Positions 39,301 through 48,555 of a stretch of 64,000 nt of DNA are shown here, one piece after another. The position numbers were made by a program, and so were the translations under genes. Source of the DNA: Microvelia longipes (lineage: Eukaryota > Arthropoda > Insecta > Hemiptera > Veliidae); contig JACMZG010000008.1 in assembly GCA_018340805.1 (NCBI GenBank), forward strand, positions 16,160,902 to 16,224,901, in the 5' to 3' direction. Each line of letters starts with the position of its first letter. Position 1 is the first letter of the stretch. The notes beneath the pieces were generated by a model. It saw only the letters and a list, made by a program, of their open reading frames with translations. It searched no databases and was not told the DNA's origin.

Positions 39301-40227
39301 ATTACTAAAACGTTTTTGCACATTCCCTTTGAAATCCAGACAAATTTACTCATAAGGATAAGTGTTTCAGATAATGAAGAATAAACTGAAAAAACACGAA
39401 ATTGATGCTTGAACAAGAAAATGAGAATTCTAAAGGAAACCCCCCTTATCCGAAAAGAAACACCTATAAGAGAAACCAGGGTCTCTAGCTTATACATCAA
39501 TCACCAAAACAGCTGATTCGATATTAGCAGAATAATTACAAAGGTGAAACAGCATATCTAATCTATATAAAACTTTTAATCTACTAGATATATACCATTA
39601 AACATGAACTGACACAGGAGATGAAAAACAGTCTCACCGCTAACAACAACCCTCTAATAAAAGTGAGAGGTGAACCTATTTGTAGTCTAACCTTTCAACA
39701 AACTATAATTTTACTTTATTCTACTTAATTAACACTTTTTCTTACCAAATAATTGTTCAAATTTCATTTATTTCTTTATCCAAGTTTGTTATTTTGGAAG
39801 AAAATCTAATTTTTTGTTTTACAAATATATTTTAACTAGCTTATAACCTCAGTTAACCTTTACTTGGTAGGCTCTAGAAGACATCATCATATTTGATGTT
39901 CTTAAGTAATAGGGGGTAAGAAGTAAAGCAAATTGAATGCAATGCATTACAATCACTAGATAAATAGAGCACAAACCTATTCAACTGTCAAAACAATGTA
40001 GATAAATATTATCAAATCTATACTTACTTAGACTGTTTCTTCCTTAAAACATTTAAATTTGGTTTGTATACTTTTTTCTTGGCTTCCGCAGGATTAGCTA
40101 TCTTTTGAAACTCAGATAACTTTAAATCTCTGGGAGGGCGAAAAGAAGGAAGTCTTTTGGATGAACCAGGTTCTGAATTCATCCCGCTAAGAGGGACTTT
40201 GTTAGCATTCATACTATTATCTGCCAT
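29199..40227 (-). CDS. Polr3d: RNA polymerase III subunit RPC4 (POLR3D), exons 1-6, C-terminus missing
   Basis: RPC4 is a nuclear RNA polymerase III subunit that pairs with RPC5 and helps initiation and termination at tRNA and 5S genes. Six exons join with matching phases: 40227-40028, 37609-37381, 35015-34886, 33846-33766, 33042-32897 and 29321-29199 (909 nt, 303 residues). Donors and acceptors are GT-AG. Exon 1 begins ATGGCAG and encodes RLPSFRPPRDLKL and KKVYKPNLNVLRKK, the conserved N-terminal blocks. Exon 2 encodes NLIQSSGVFSEG and ends before an acidic linker. Exon 5 ends TPLSIAQLVAQSTDSSFFFF and exon 6 begins LPHVMPKEK, the start of the C-terminal RPC4 domain. The last donor (GTAAAT, 29198-29192) is intact, but no exon with the rest of that domain was found further left. 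Introns hold a LINE, a minisatellite, a TIR element and a partial copy of exon 2. Confidence 0.85.
29724..30080. repeat. ~33-bp minisatellite in RPC4 intron 5
   Basis: About ten imperfect copies of a unit containing AGTAGAATGAATGGTACAAA followed by GGATTGGTATA or GGAATGCTATATC. Some units lack GAATG, giving AGTAGAATGATAGTACAAA. Confidence 0.9.
30430..32735 (-). mobile_element. 5'-truncated LINE in RPC4 intron 5
   Basis: A non-LTR retrotransposon in the same orientation as RPC4. It begins near 32735 inside the end of the endonuclease and finishes in TTTATTTATTTATTTATTT on its own strand (30430-30450). It is a different lineage from the LINE at 12541-16636. Target duplications were not resolved. 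Confidence 0.75.
30553..32729 (-). pseudogene. LINE reverse transcriptase, frame-broken
   Basis: From 32729 downward: the end of the endonuclease (YQFSDHAALI), a linker (32600-32280), FNQYFTSIAEKIH (about 32160-32110), ITRIIPIFKKGDPNDESNYR and PISLTPILGKVYE (about 31850-31760), a region with AFDCVLHKILIEKLK (about 31590-31540), HGVPQGSVLGPLLFILYIND (about 31435-31370) and INYADDTNLLIQ (about 31350-31310). A C-terminal stretch (31221-30553) follows, with LGVYIDSSLTWKPHC near its start. The YADD box and VPQG block are intact. Frame changes near 32270, 31930, 31710, 31510 and 31200 break it. Its role was target-primed reverse transcription. Confidence 0.85.
33300..33384. repeat. (TA)n microsatellite in RPC4 intron 4
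   Basis: A nearly pure TA run with two small interruptions. No coding is affected. Confidence 0.95.
35484..35790 (-). repeat. Fold-back repeat, divergent copy in RPC4 intron 2
   Basis: Inverted arms include CTTCAGGGATGTAGG with CATCATGGATGAAAAC on one side, and GTCCATGATGTCCTACATCC on the other. The outer parts (TTGTCATGAAGACTTAGGT and ATTCTTCATCTAAATTAATT) match the copy at 63300-63526 in the opposite orientation. Confidence 0.7.
36585..36711 (-). pseudogene. Partial duplicate of RPC4 exon 2
   Basis: This copies the 3' half of exon 2 (37401-37543) in the same orientation, about 820 bp further downstream in the gene. It retains LIQSSGVFSEGLA and SMKTGRWNSRFS with a few substitutions, and the lysine stretch is shortened. 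The copy lacks the exon's donor end (it diverges at GCAT), so it is not a ready-made alternative exon. It lies beside the repeat at 36712-37030. Confidence 0.8.
36712..37030. repeat. Interspersed repeat, copy 1 (empty site for a MITE)
   Basis: Shares long near-identical stretches with 41190-41650: CCGTCAAAATCTGACGGAAG, GGCTTTCCGGCATAGAGATA, CTTATAACTTAATCAAATAA and GACCAAAGAGACTAAT. Short inverted parts such as TCCGTCAAAATC and GACGGA suggest a small hairpin element. The family is not recognised. At 36850-36861 it reads GATTAAATGTTG, uninterrupted. Confidence 0.8.
37945..38100. repeat. ~25-bp tandem repeat in RPC4 intron 1
   Basis: About five to six units of ATGAGTATGTAAACAAAATT with ACAT or ATAT joints. 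The last is degenerate. Confidence 0.85.
38123..39022. mobile_element. 900-bp non-autonomous element with ~48-bp inverted repeats
   Basis: Both termini read TATAATACGACACACGGC inward, continuing TAAAATCAATTGACAGC and then CGCCAAAA with one or two small indels. No coding was seen inside, only small internal hairpins (about 38500-38640). The terminal TATAATA is itself part of the palindrome, so the target duplication, possibly TA, cannot be fixed. It lies in RPC4 intron 1. Confidence 0.8.
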
Positions 40228-41008
40228 GTTGTTCTAAACACAAAATATCACAACAGATTAAATATAATTGGGATTGGGTAACTCTACAAAAATTCTTATT
40301 TTCAAACAATCATGGAGTAAAAATAGAATAATGCATTGAAAGTTTTCTAAAATTAATCCAGCACCACAGGAACTCAGGCCGGAACATGAAGACTATTTTG
40401 AAAAGATAATAAAGCCGCCAGAGGGATAAACCTTCATAGAAATACTTTCTCTTTCTAAGTTTTACTTTTAGAAACTCTTTGTGAACATCATCAACCCTTT
40501 CAAGCTATGGTATGTTAAATCGTAGGATGGATTTAACCGGTCTTCAGTTCAAATTAGGAGTTGAGTCATTTAGGCAGTAAAAGGATTGAATATTAAAGAT
40601 AATAAACCCTACAAATAGGCAATTTACAAATAATTAAAGCAGTAAACTTACCACAGACGCCAACCTGAAAATTCCAATACCTATATATATATTTCCACTC
40701 TTTATTATTACATTTGTTATTAATAACTTAAATTCTACTTTGACTAATAGAAAATAGTACGCAACTACATAAATTTAATAATTGTGAATTAGTATTCTTT
40801 ATCCTAGGATAATGAATGTAAACAAACGTGGGAAACAAGATAACCTTCTTCTTCTTCTTCTTTCACAGTTAATTGTCTTGAAATTATTATTTCAGACATT
40901 TACTAACTGTCAAACTGTTGAGGCTCCCCATTTGTAGAATGGGAAAATGTAAGCAGCCCCAATTTGCTAACTTACAAAAATTACTTATGTTAAAATGTTA
41001 ACAATTTT
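40228..41008. other. 5' flank of RPC4, no other gene seen
   Basis: This should hold the RPC4 promoter and untranslated exon on the minus strand. No TATA box or start signal could be singled out. A CTT run (40849-40861) is present. Confidence 0.4.
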
Positions 41009-41080
41009 AATATTAACAACACCAACTTCGTCTTTCCACCAATAAGAAGGTAGAATGACGAAGTTGGTGTTGTTAATATT
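41009..41080. repeat. 72-nt perfect-stem hairpin upstream of RPC4
   Basis: 41009-41032 and 41057-41080 are exact inverted copies of 24 bp (AATATTAACAACACCAACTT, then CGTC). The inner TTCCACC and GGTAGAA also nearly pair, leaving a loop of about 8 nt (AATAAGAA). It could be a tiny MITE or a hairpin RNA precursor. Confidence 0.8.
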
Positions 41081-41144
41081 GTAGATCATTCCACGGCGCT
41101 CACTGAAGTTATAACAATTGTTATTATACAATAATCTAAAATAA

Positions 41145-41650
41145 CGAAGGGTTATTTTATTTCCAAGATAACCTTAGAAATTAAATAACCCTTCGAACTT
41201 TAATAAAAAAAAGAGTCCGGTCAGTTCCGTCAAAATCCGAAGGAAGGGTTTTTCGACGGAGGCTTTCCGGCATAGAGATATTATTACTAGACAGGCCTTA
41301 TAGATTAAGGCCCGTATTCAAAGACATCTTCCTAACATTTTCCTAACATTTTGTGTTGAATGTCTTTTAATACGGGCCTAAATGTTGAAACATCAAAAAA
41401 TAACCTGACCCCCTTCGCTTATAACTTAATCAAATAATCAGAACAAAATTATAAGGCCTTATAATAAATTATAACAAATAATTGATATAAAATAAAATTA
41501 TTTTATTTTATTATTTATTTTATTATTTATTTTATTTATAGTCCTTATAAAATAAATTATAAGGACTTATAAGGCCGTCCGTCAAAATAGAAGTTGTTTT
41601 CGACCAAAGAGACTAATAATCTCTTTGTTTTCGACGGAAAGATTTTAAAA
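41145..41650. repeat. Interspersed repeat, copy 2, carrying a MITE and an AT microsatellite
   Basis: A second copy of the repeat at 36712-37030. It is interrupted by the 70-bp MITE at 41309-41378 and by an AT-rich TTTTATTATTTA expansion (about 41450-41560). At its left edge CGAAGGGTTATTT and AAATAACCCTTCG form a short inverted pair. Confidence 0.75.
41309..41378. mobile_element. 70-bp Harbinger-type MITE
   Basis: The ends are GGCCCGTATTCAAAGACAT and ATGTCTTTTAATACGGGCC. TAA is duplicated at 41306-41308 and 41379-41381. The paralogous copy at 36850 reads GATTAAATGTTG without it, so removing the element and one TAA restores the empty site exactly. A 3-bp TAA/TTA duplication is the mark of PIF/Harbinger elements. 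The centre has CCTAACATTTTCCTAACATT, the same subterminal repeat as in the element at 61153-62274. Confidence 0.88.
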
Positions 41651-42057
41651 AGTAAACTTTTACCACTCCGTCGAATAGCCTCTCTGTGTCAAAATTTTGA
41701 CATTTAAAGATAATTCTCCGGTTATCTACCAAGGTTTTTTTAGACTATAAGATCACTTTTATAATATCAAGAATAAAATAGAAGACTTCTACTCTTCTAT
41801 TCTCGACCCTATAAATATCGAAGGTGTTCAGGTTACTTTTTCGATGTTTCAAAATTTAGCCAATAGACTTTCCTAGTAATAAATATCTCTATACCCATAA
41901 AAAAATTATTAAATGTGTATATAATATTAAAAATTAATTGTTATAATTTAAATAGTCATCGATAATTAAATATAAATTAATTATTTTTACTTAACAAATA
42001 TTTTTGTTGTATTTATACAATTCAATTTAAGATGGAAGTTACTTAACACGAGGGTAT
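41651..42057. other. AT-rich spacer, no gene
   Basis: Nothing was recognised before the LTR-derived sequence begins at 42058. Confidence 0.4.
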
Positions 42058-43797
42058 CTACCGCCATCCGTCAGAACACCTGACAAGCAGCGGTAGGGAG
42101 GCTAGTCCAGAACACCTGGGCTAGGCCTCCGGGGAACGAAGAGGTCGAGGTAGGGCTAGAACTCCTAGCCCAGTCTCGGCCGGGTATCAATCCGGCGCGC
42201 CCTGGGATCAGGGTGCCGGTGTAAGGGAAGAAGGTAAAGGTGTAATAAACAACTCACTCGTACATTTTTAGATCATTTATTCCTCAAATCCTGTAAGGGG
42301 TAGTGAGGTGGATCCTTTGTCCCGAGTGAGGTGGTTGTAGGTAGAGGAGAGGTAGAGAGAGAGAAGCGACCAGCCAGCAGAACACCTGACGACTGATGCC
42401 TTAGACTTGTGTCGCGGCTCTGAGGTACTCTCTGACTCCGCCCACTCCCCTCCAGACGGGACCCCCACTATGCATAGGACACAGTGGGTACGCCCGCCCC
42501 CTCGAGGTACTAGCAACCACCCCCACTACTCTCGCTGCCCTTACCATACATAAAAAAAAAAAAAAAACTTAAAAAACTTAAAAAAAAAAAAAAATAAATA
42601 AATAAATAATAAAAAAAAAAAAAAATAAAAAAAATAAAAAAAAAAAAATTAACGCAAAGATTGACACCGGCGCGTGGTACTCCAGCTGCTGCCGAGACCA
42701 CACTGCCAGGGGGTACGGGCCCACCTGTCCGAGCCCGACCAGCCTGGGGCGCAATAAGGCGACGGTTAAAACGGTCGCCAGTCCTTTTTTGAATGGAATG
42801 AAACGAGAAAGGACAAACTCGAAAAGGAAGACCATGTAACAGATTCTAACTTAAGGCCGACTCGATACCCAGGGGGAAGGATAACCAAACGTAACGCGCG
42901 GGGCCCGGCAGAGCCGGACCCCTCGCAAGGTGTTGGAGTAACTACCGCTACCCGCCAGAACACCTGACAAGCAACGGTAGGGAGGCCAGTCCAGAACACC
43001 TGGGCTAGGCCTCCAGGAGAGGAAGACTACGACTCAGACAGAACGCCTGCCTGAGCCGTAGGAGGGAGAACTACCGGTACCCGTCAGAACATCTGACAAG
43101 CAACGGTAGGGAGGCTAGTCCAGAACACCTGGGCTAGGCCTCCGGGAGAGGAAGACTACGACTCAGACAGAACGCCTGCCTGAGCCGAAGCCGTGGGAGG
43201 GAGAACTACCGCCATCCGTCAGAACACCTGACAAGCAGCGGTAGGGAGGCTAGTCCAGAACACCTGGGCTAGGCCTCCGGGGAACGAAAGGTCGAGGTAG
43301 GGCTAGAACTCCTAGCCCAGTCTCGGCCGGGTATCAATCCGGCGCGCCCTGGGATCAGGGTGCCGGTGTAAGGGAAGAAGGTAAAGGTGTAATAAACAAC
43401 TCACTCGTACATTTTTAGATCATTTATTCCTCAAATCCTATAAGGGGTAGTGAGGTGGATCTTTGTCCCGAGTGAGGTGGTTGTAGGGTAGAGGAGAGGT
43501 AGAGAGAGAGAAGCGACCAGCCAGCAGAACACCTGACGACTGATGCCTTAGACTTGTGTCGCGGCTCTGAGGTACTCTCTGACTCCGCCACTCCCTCCAC
43601 ACGGGACCCCACTATGCATAGGACACAGTGGGTACGCCCCGCCCCCTCGAGGTACTAGCAACCACCCCCACTACTCTCGCTGCCCTTACCAAAAAAAAAA
43701 AAACTTAAAAACTTAAAAAAAAAAAAAAATAAATAAATAAATAAATAAAAAAAAAAAAAAATAAAAAAAATAAAAAAAAAAAAATTAACGCAAAGAT
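42058..43797 (-). repeat. Extra partial LTR copies with A-rich linkers
   Basis: Two further copies of the R-U5-like part of the LTR lie left of the 3' LTR: 42058-42550 (one hairpin unit only) and 42662-43690 (three units). Each is followed on the plus strand by an A-rich linker of about 110 bp (AAACTTAAAA, AAATAAATAAATAAATAA) ending TTAACGCAAAGAT before TGACACCGG. The AT-rich U3 (45105-45469) is absent from both. No target duplication is visible at the outer left edge. Confidence 0.8.
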
Positions 43798-45469
43798 TGA
43801 CACCGGCGCGTGGTACTCCAGCTGCTGCCGAGACCACACTGCCAGGGGTACGGGCCCACCTGTCCGAGCCCAACCAGCCTGGGGCGCAATAAGGCGACGG
43901 TTAAAACGGTCGCCAGTCCTTTTTTGAATGGAATGAAACGAGAAAGGACAAACTCGAAAAAGGAAGACCATGTAACAGATTCTAACTTAAGGCCGACTCG
44001 ATACCCAGGGGGAGGGATAACCAAACGTAACGCGCGGGGCCCGGCAGAGCCGGACCCCTCGCAAGGTGTTGGAGTAACTACCGCTACCCGCCAGAACACC
44101 TGACAAGCAACGGTAGGGAGGTTAGTCCAGAACACCTGGGCTAGGCCCCCAGGAGAGGAAGACTACGACTCAGACAGAACACCTGCCTGAGCCGTAGGAG
44201 GGAGAACTACCGGTACCCGTCAGAACATCTGACAAGCAACGGTAGGGAGGCTAGTCCAGAACACCTGGGCTAGGCCTCCAGGAGAGGGAAGACTGCGACT
44301 CAGACAGAACGCCTGCCTGAGCCGAAGCCGTGGGAGGGAGAACTACCGCTACCCGTCAGAACACCTGACAGCAACGGTAGGGAGGCTAGTCCAGAACACC
44401 TGGGCTAGGCCTCCGGGAGAGGAAGACTGCGACTCAGACAGAACGCCTGCCTGAGCCGAAGCCGTAGGAGGAAGAACTACCGCTACCCGTCAGAACACCT
44501 GACAAGCAACGGTAGGGAGGCTAGTCCAGAACACCTGGGCTAGGCCTCCGGAGAGGAAGACTACGACTCAGACAGAACGCCTGCCTGAGCCGAAGCCGTG
44601 GAGGGAGAACTACCGCCATCCGTCAGCGCACCTGACAAGCAGCGGTAGGGAGGCTAGTCCAGAACACCTGGGCTAGGCCTCCGGGGAACGAAGAGGTCGA
44701 GGTAGGGCTAGAACTCCTAGCCCAGTCTCGGCCGGGTATCAATCCGGCGCGCCCTGGGATCAGGGTGCCGGTGTAAGGGAAGAAGGTAAAGGTGTAAACA
44801 ACTCACTCGTACATCGTTAGATCATTTATTCCTCAAATCCTGTAAGGGGGTAGTGAGGTGGATCCTTTGTCCCGAGTGAGGTGGTTGTAGGGTAGAGGAG
44901 AGGTAGAGAGAGAGAAGCGACCAGCCAGCAGAACACCTGACGACTGATGCCTTAGACTTGTGTCGCGGCTCTGAGGTACTCTCTGACTCCGCCCACTCCC
45001 CTCCACACGGGACCCCCACTATGCATAGGACACAGTGGGTACGCCCCGCCCCCTCGAGGTACTAGCAACCACCCCCACTACTCTCGCTGCCCTTACCATA
45101 CATATAATTTATTTTAATTAATTTATTATATAATTATCAATTTTCTTTATTTCAATATAAATCACATTTTATTTTGGCAATACTTTATTGGTTAAGTATA
45201 AGTAAATAGGCTAATAATAAAATACTAATAATAGTTAATAATATAATATAATATAAATAATATAAATAAATATACATAATATAATAATAATGAAATAATA
45301 TAATATAAATAATAATTAAATAATAATAATAATATAAATAAAAATAATATAATAATATAGTTAATAATATAAATAAAATAATTTTATTCTTAACCCAATT
45401 ACCCTAACTCAACCGAAGGGAGATGGGAGTATTGGTTCCCAATCATAAGGGACATATTGTCCGTTGTCA
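43798..45469 (-). repeat. 3' LTR
   Basis: 1672 bp, with TGACAACGG at 45469 downward and GGTGTCA at 43798. The AT-rich U3 covers about 45469-45105. The polyadenylation signal AATAAA lies on the minus strand at 44830-44825. Five hairpin repeat units begin at 44078, 44207, 44343, 44477 and 44610. Confidence 0.9.
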
Positions 45470-45472
45470 ATA

Positions 45473-45484
45473 TTTCCCCCCTTT
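45473..45484 (-). promoter_or_regulatory. Polypurine tract
   Basis: On the minus strand AAAGGGGGGAAA sits three bases before the 3' LTR start. It is the expected plus-strand DNA primer of an LTR retrotransposon. Confidence 0.9.
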
Positions 45485-45547
45485 AGAAACCAATACTACC
45501 ATCTCTCATTTATAAAGTTTCAGACTAGTTTAATGAGGAAATAAGTT

Positions 45548-45956
45548 TATGAGAGAAAAAAAAAATAACATCGATAAAAAAAAGAACAAAAAAAAAATCC
45601 GTCTTGAAACATTAATCAGTCTTATCACATGAGTAATAATTTAAAAAAAAAATATTAATTCTTTGCTTCCATTATACCTTATCATTATCCTTTGCTTTTA
45701 ATATTGAGAGGGGAGTGTCGGTTTAATCCTTTGACTAGAAGGTGATGTCTCTAGTTTATGAGAGAAAAAAAAATAACATCGATAAAAAAAGAACAAAAAA
45801 AATCCGTCTTGAAACATTAATCAGTCTTATCACATGAGTAATAATTTAAAAAAAAAATATTAATTCTTTGCTTCCATTATACCTTATCATTATCCTTTGC
45901 TTTTAATATTGAGAGTGGGAGTGTCGGTTTAATCCTTTGACTAGAAGGTGATGTCT
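45548..45956. repeat. ~205-bp tandem duplication near the polypurine tract
   Basis: Two near-identical copies (about 45548-45752 and 45757-45956), each starting TTTATGAGAGAAAAAAAAA and ending ACTAGAAGGTGATGTCTC. They lie in the non-coding 3' part of the retrotransposon. Confidence 0.85.
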
Positions 45957-46149
45957 CTTATCACCCCTCTTGCTCAACCGACACTCCCATCCTCTCCTAC
46001 AATATCTCACAAAGTAACTACAAAAATTGAGCAAAAAAACAAAAAAAAAAAAACACATAAAATTATAATTTTCAGTCTTCGAGTTCCTTAGAGAAAAAAA
46101 GAAAAAAGTACAATTTGTTAATATAAAAAAAAAAAAGAACATAAAAAAA

Positions 46150-46401
46150 TTAAATGTATAGTTCTATTTCTTGTCTTTTCTTCAACAGCTGCGATGAGTC
46201 TTGAAGCTTCATCATTTTCTCATAGGCCGCCTTCATCATCCTTTCCCTGTCATCCTTTGTCAGTCCGTTGCCCTTGTTGTCCTCGTTATTTTCCTTGGTC
46301 TTCTTTTTCCATTTTACCTTCCTTTTTCGTTGACCACAAGACCCTCGGATGACTTTCAGTGATGTGAAAGTTTTTAAATAAAGATGCGGAGTCTTCGCCA
46401 A
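46150..46401 (-). CDS. Lysine-rich frame continuing after ORF3
   Basis: This open stretch lies in exactly the same frame as the preceding ORF3, separated from it by TAA (46437-46435) and TAG a few codons later. Its first codon as read is TTG, so it has no start of its own. It encodes a basic segment (RKRKVKWKKKTKENNEDNKG) and a helical end (LTKDDRERMMKAAYEKMMKL). It may be the former C-terminus of ORF3 cut off by stop codons, or non-coding. The function is unknown. Confidence 0.35.
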   Translation of the reverse strand: MAKTPHLYLKTFTSLKVIRGSCGQRKRKVKWKKKTKENNEDNKGNGLTKDDRERMMKAAYEKMMKLQDSSQLLKKRQEIELYI

Positions 46402-46434
46402 GTTTTCGTACTACACTTTTAACCTTTTTGGGAT

Positions 46435-47226
46435 TTACTTTTTTTTAATTATTTTCCTTACGACAGGTTTCGCTATCTTCTTTTTATTGATGTTGCTTTG
46501 TTTCACATCACTGAGAAATTGGTCCAGCTCCTGGAGCAACTCATCTGTACCAAAGACGGGTTTTTCTGATTTGGCCTCGTTTGATTCCTTGGGAAGCTCT
46601 TTCTTCTCTTTAACCACAGTTTCCTTAAACTTCGTAGGTGTTAGGATGTAAAGAGGTTGAACGACCTCAGGTTTTTGACCACATTCAACAAACTTTATGA
46701 ATTTATCAATTGCTTCACTTCTTGGACAGGTGGTTCCTCCTTCGTTCTTCAGGGATAGAAAAGTGTCAGTCTGTGCCTTATTGTCGGCGTGGTTCCCGCA
46801 TTTCAATAATCTGTGTGAACCTTCGCGACAAGAGATGGTTAGAGAGGGTTTTGGTCCGGGAGGCGTAACCTTTTTTGGTCGCTGTTCCCATTCCGTTAAC
46901 ACAGTCTGGTTTGCTGAATGTACTAAGGAACGTTTTCGGCCTGCCGGTTCCAACTTCCTGCGTCCCTTGGCTCTTACACACGGATCCGGGTTGGAGGTGG
47001 CTTGGATGGGTGGTGGATTGCCATTTGTCGCGGATCCTGTCCCAACAATCAGCTTCCGGGGAGGAGGTGGCGGTCGGCGGAAGGCGTCAGCTTTCAGGTT
47101 GCTATGCGCCCCCGTTATTTCGTGTTGGCTTTGAGGAGGGTAAGGGAAGAATTCTGCTTTACGTACTTGCTTTTGCAAGTCGGTGTATTTCTTTCTTACG
47201 TCCTTAGTGTCTATCTTATTCTCCAT
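46435..47226 (-). CDS. Extra ORF (ORF3) of the gypsy element, function unknown
   Basis: A 263-residue frame with a true ATG (47226), in the position where env lies in some gypsy elements. I do not recognise the protein. No signal peptide, membrane segment or glycoprotein cysteine pattern was seen, so it is not an obvious envelope. Visible parts: a charged helical start (KDVRKKYTDLQKQVRKAEFF), a proline-rich RRPPPPPRK, basic GRRKLEPAGRKR, two CREGSHR/LLKCGNH-like Cys/His spots, a KEKKELPKESNEAKSEK linker, an acidic helical TDELLQELDQFLSDV and a basic tail ending VVRKIIKKK. A TTTTTTTTCAG acceptor-like site at 47312-47302 lies 75 nt upstream, so a spliced subgenomic message is possible (inference). 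Confidence 0.65.
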   Translation of the reverse strand: MENKIDTKDVRKKYTDLQKQVRKAEFFPYPPQSQHEITGAHSNLKADAFRRPPPPPRKLIVGTGSATNGNPPPIQATSNPDPCVRAKGRRKLEPAGRKRSLVHSANQTVLTEWEQRPKKVTPPGPKPSLTISCREGSHRLLKCGNHADNKAQTDTFLSLKNEGGTTCPRSEAIDKFIKFVECGQKPEVVQPLYILTPTKFKETVVKEKKELPKESNEAKSEKPVFGTDELLQELDQFLSDVKQSNINKKKIAKPVVRKIIKKK

Positions 47227-48555
47227 GTTTATTTTTAAACAATCAAAACAATGTTAATAAAAATCAACCAAATTATTCTACGTTCCACTACGTTTCAGGT
47301 TCTGAAAAAAAATCAAATCTGATACTTCCTGTTTCTCCCCACTCACTACTAATTTCTATCAAGTATATGTGACGGTCGCTGTCTCTCCTCTCGTTTCCGA
47401 GAATCAGGAGAAGGAAAGAAGTCGTAAGTTAGGAAAAACAAGAAGTATAGAAGGAAAGGTAAAATGTAGGTCTGAGTCGCCTTTTATAGAAGTTAAACTT
47501 GGATAAGACTAAATGCACAATTAATTATCACTAACTCGAAGATCAGAGCTTAATTAAAAAAATAATAAAAAAAAATTGACCAGTTACTGTTGCAAGATAT
47601 TAATTGAAGGTAAGTTATTTTATTTATCTATTATTTATATTTATTATAGTTTTAATTTATTAGTTTAGTTATGATTAGTTTTAAGTTAATTTAATTCATA
47701 AATTGTATATTTTAATTATAATAAAGTTTTAATTATTTATATTAATCTATCGATGTAGTATTTAATTTCCTAGTTTAGATTGTTTTTATTAATTTATTTA
47801 TAAATATTCGCTACTCACCAATTTTACATTAATTTTTAAACAATGATTACTAATACACTTTTTTACAATTCAAATATTCAATAAAAAAAATCTTTCTCAA
47901 CACACACAAGAATAACTGTAATTTAATAACTATTTAACAGCCTAATAAATGTTTCATTAAAAACGTAAGTTACGCATGAAACAAAAAGAATTAAATAAAG
48001 TTAATGCTTCAAACGCCAGTAAATGACTAACGTAATCAAGAGGCTGTCAAAGATTTTTATTTTTAGGAATAAACTTTGATCAGCAATAGGTAAAAATTTA
48101 GAGATCCTTCAATATCCAGTGAATCATATTTACAAAGATAAATAATACATAAAAATAACAGTTTATTAACAAATTAAATTTTTAACATAAAATCAAATAC
48201 AGTCTGCCAAAATGGGTCAGACACTAGACTAGTTTTAATACTATTTAAAAATAAAATAAAAATATTTAAATAATTGTTGTAATGAATTGACTAAAATTAG
48301 TAGTTTTTAATAATTATAGTTCTATTTTCTAATGTATATTCAAATTAATATTACACCAATAACTTTAAAACTTAGAACTCAGCACTTAGGTTACTAAATT
48401 AGGTATATTCGTTAAGAAGTTATTAAGAGAATAAATTAAAAAAAAATTAAATTAATATTGGTTAGTTTATATTCGCGACGTGGTTGAAAATTAATAAGTA
48501 AATAAATTTCGTTGAAAATATTCGGAGAGATGTTTTCGTTGAAATCGTTGAAAAG
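47227..48555. other. Non-coding interval between pol and ORF3
   Basis: AT-rich, with no gene seen on either strand. It contains the acceptor-like site noted for ORF3 and a GC-richer patch (about 47370-47420). Confidence 0.5.

Noticed and set aside
40849..40930. CTT run followed by TTTCACAG as a plus-strand splice acceptor of an unknown gene
   Set aside because: No open coding exon follows and no family similarity was seen.
42277..44135. Minus- and plus-strand open frames including Phe-rich runs
   Set aside because: They read through A/T-rich linkers and the hairpin array of the LTR and repeat with each LTR copy.
46697..47238. Plus-strand open frames of 78-145 residues
   Set aside because: They lie opposite ORF3 and show no family motif. 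They are shadows.
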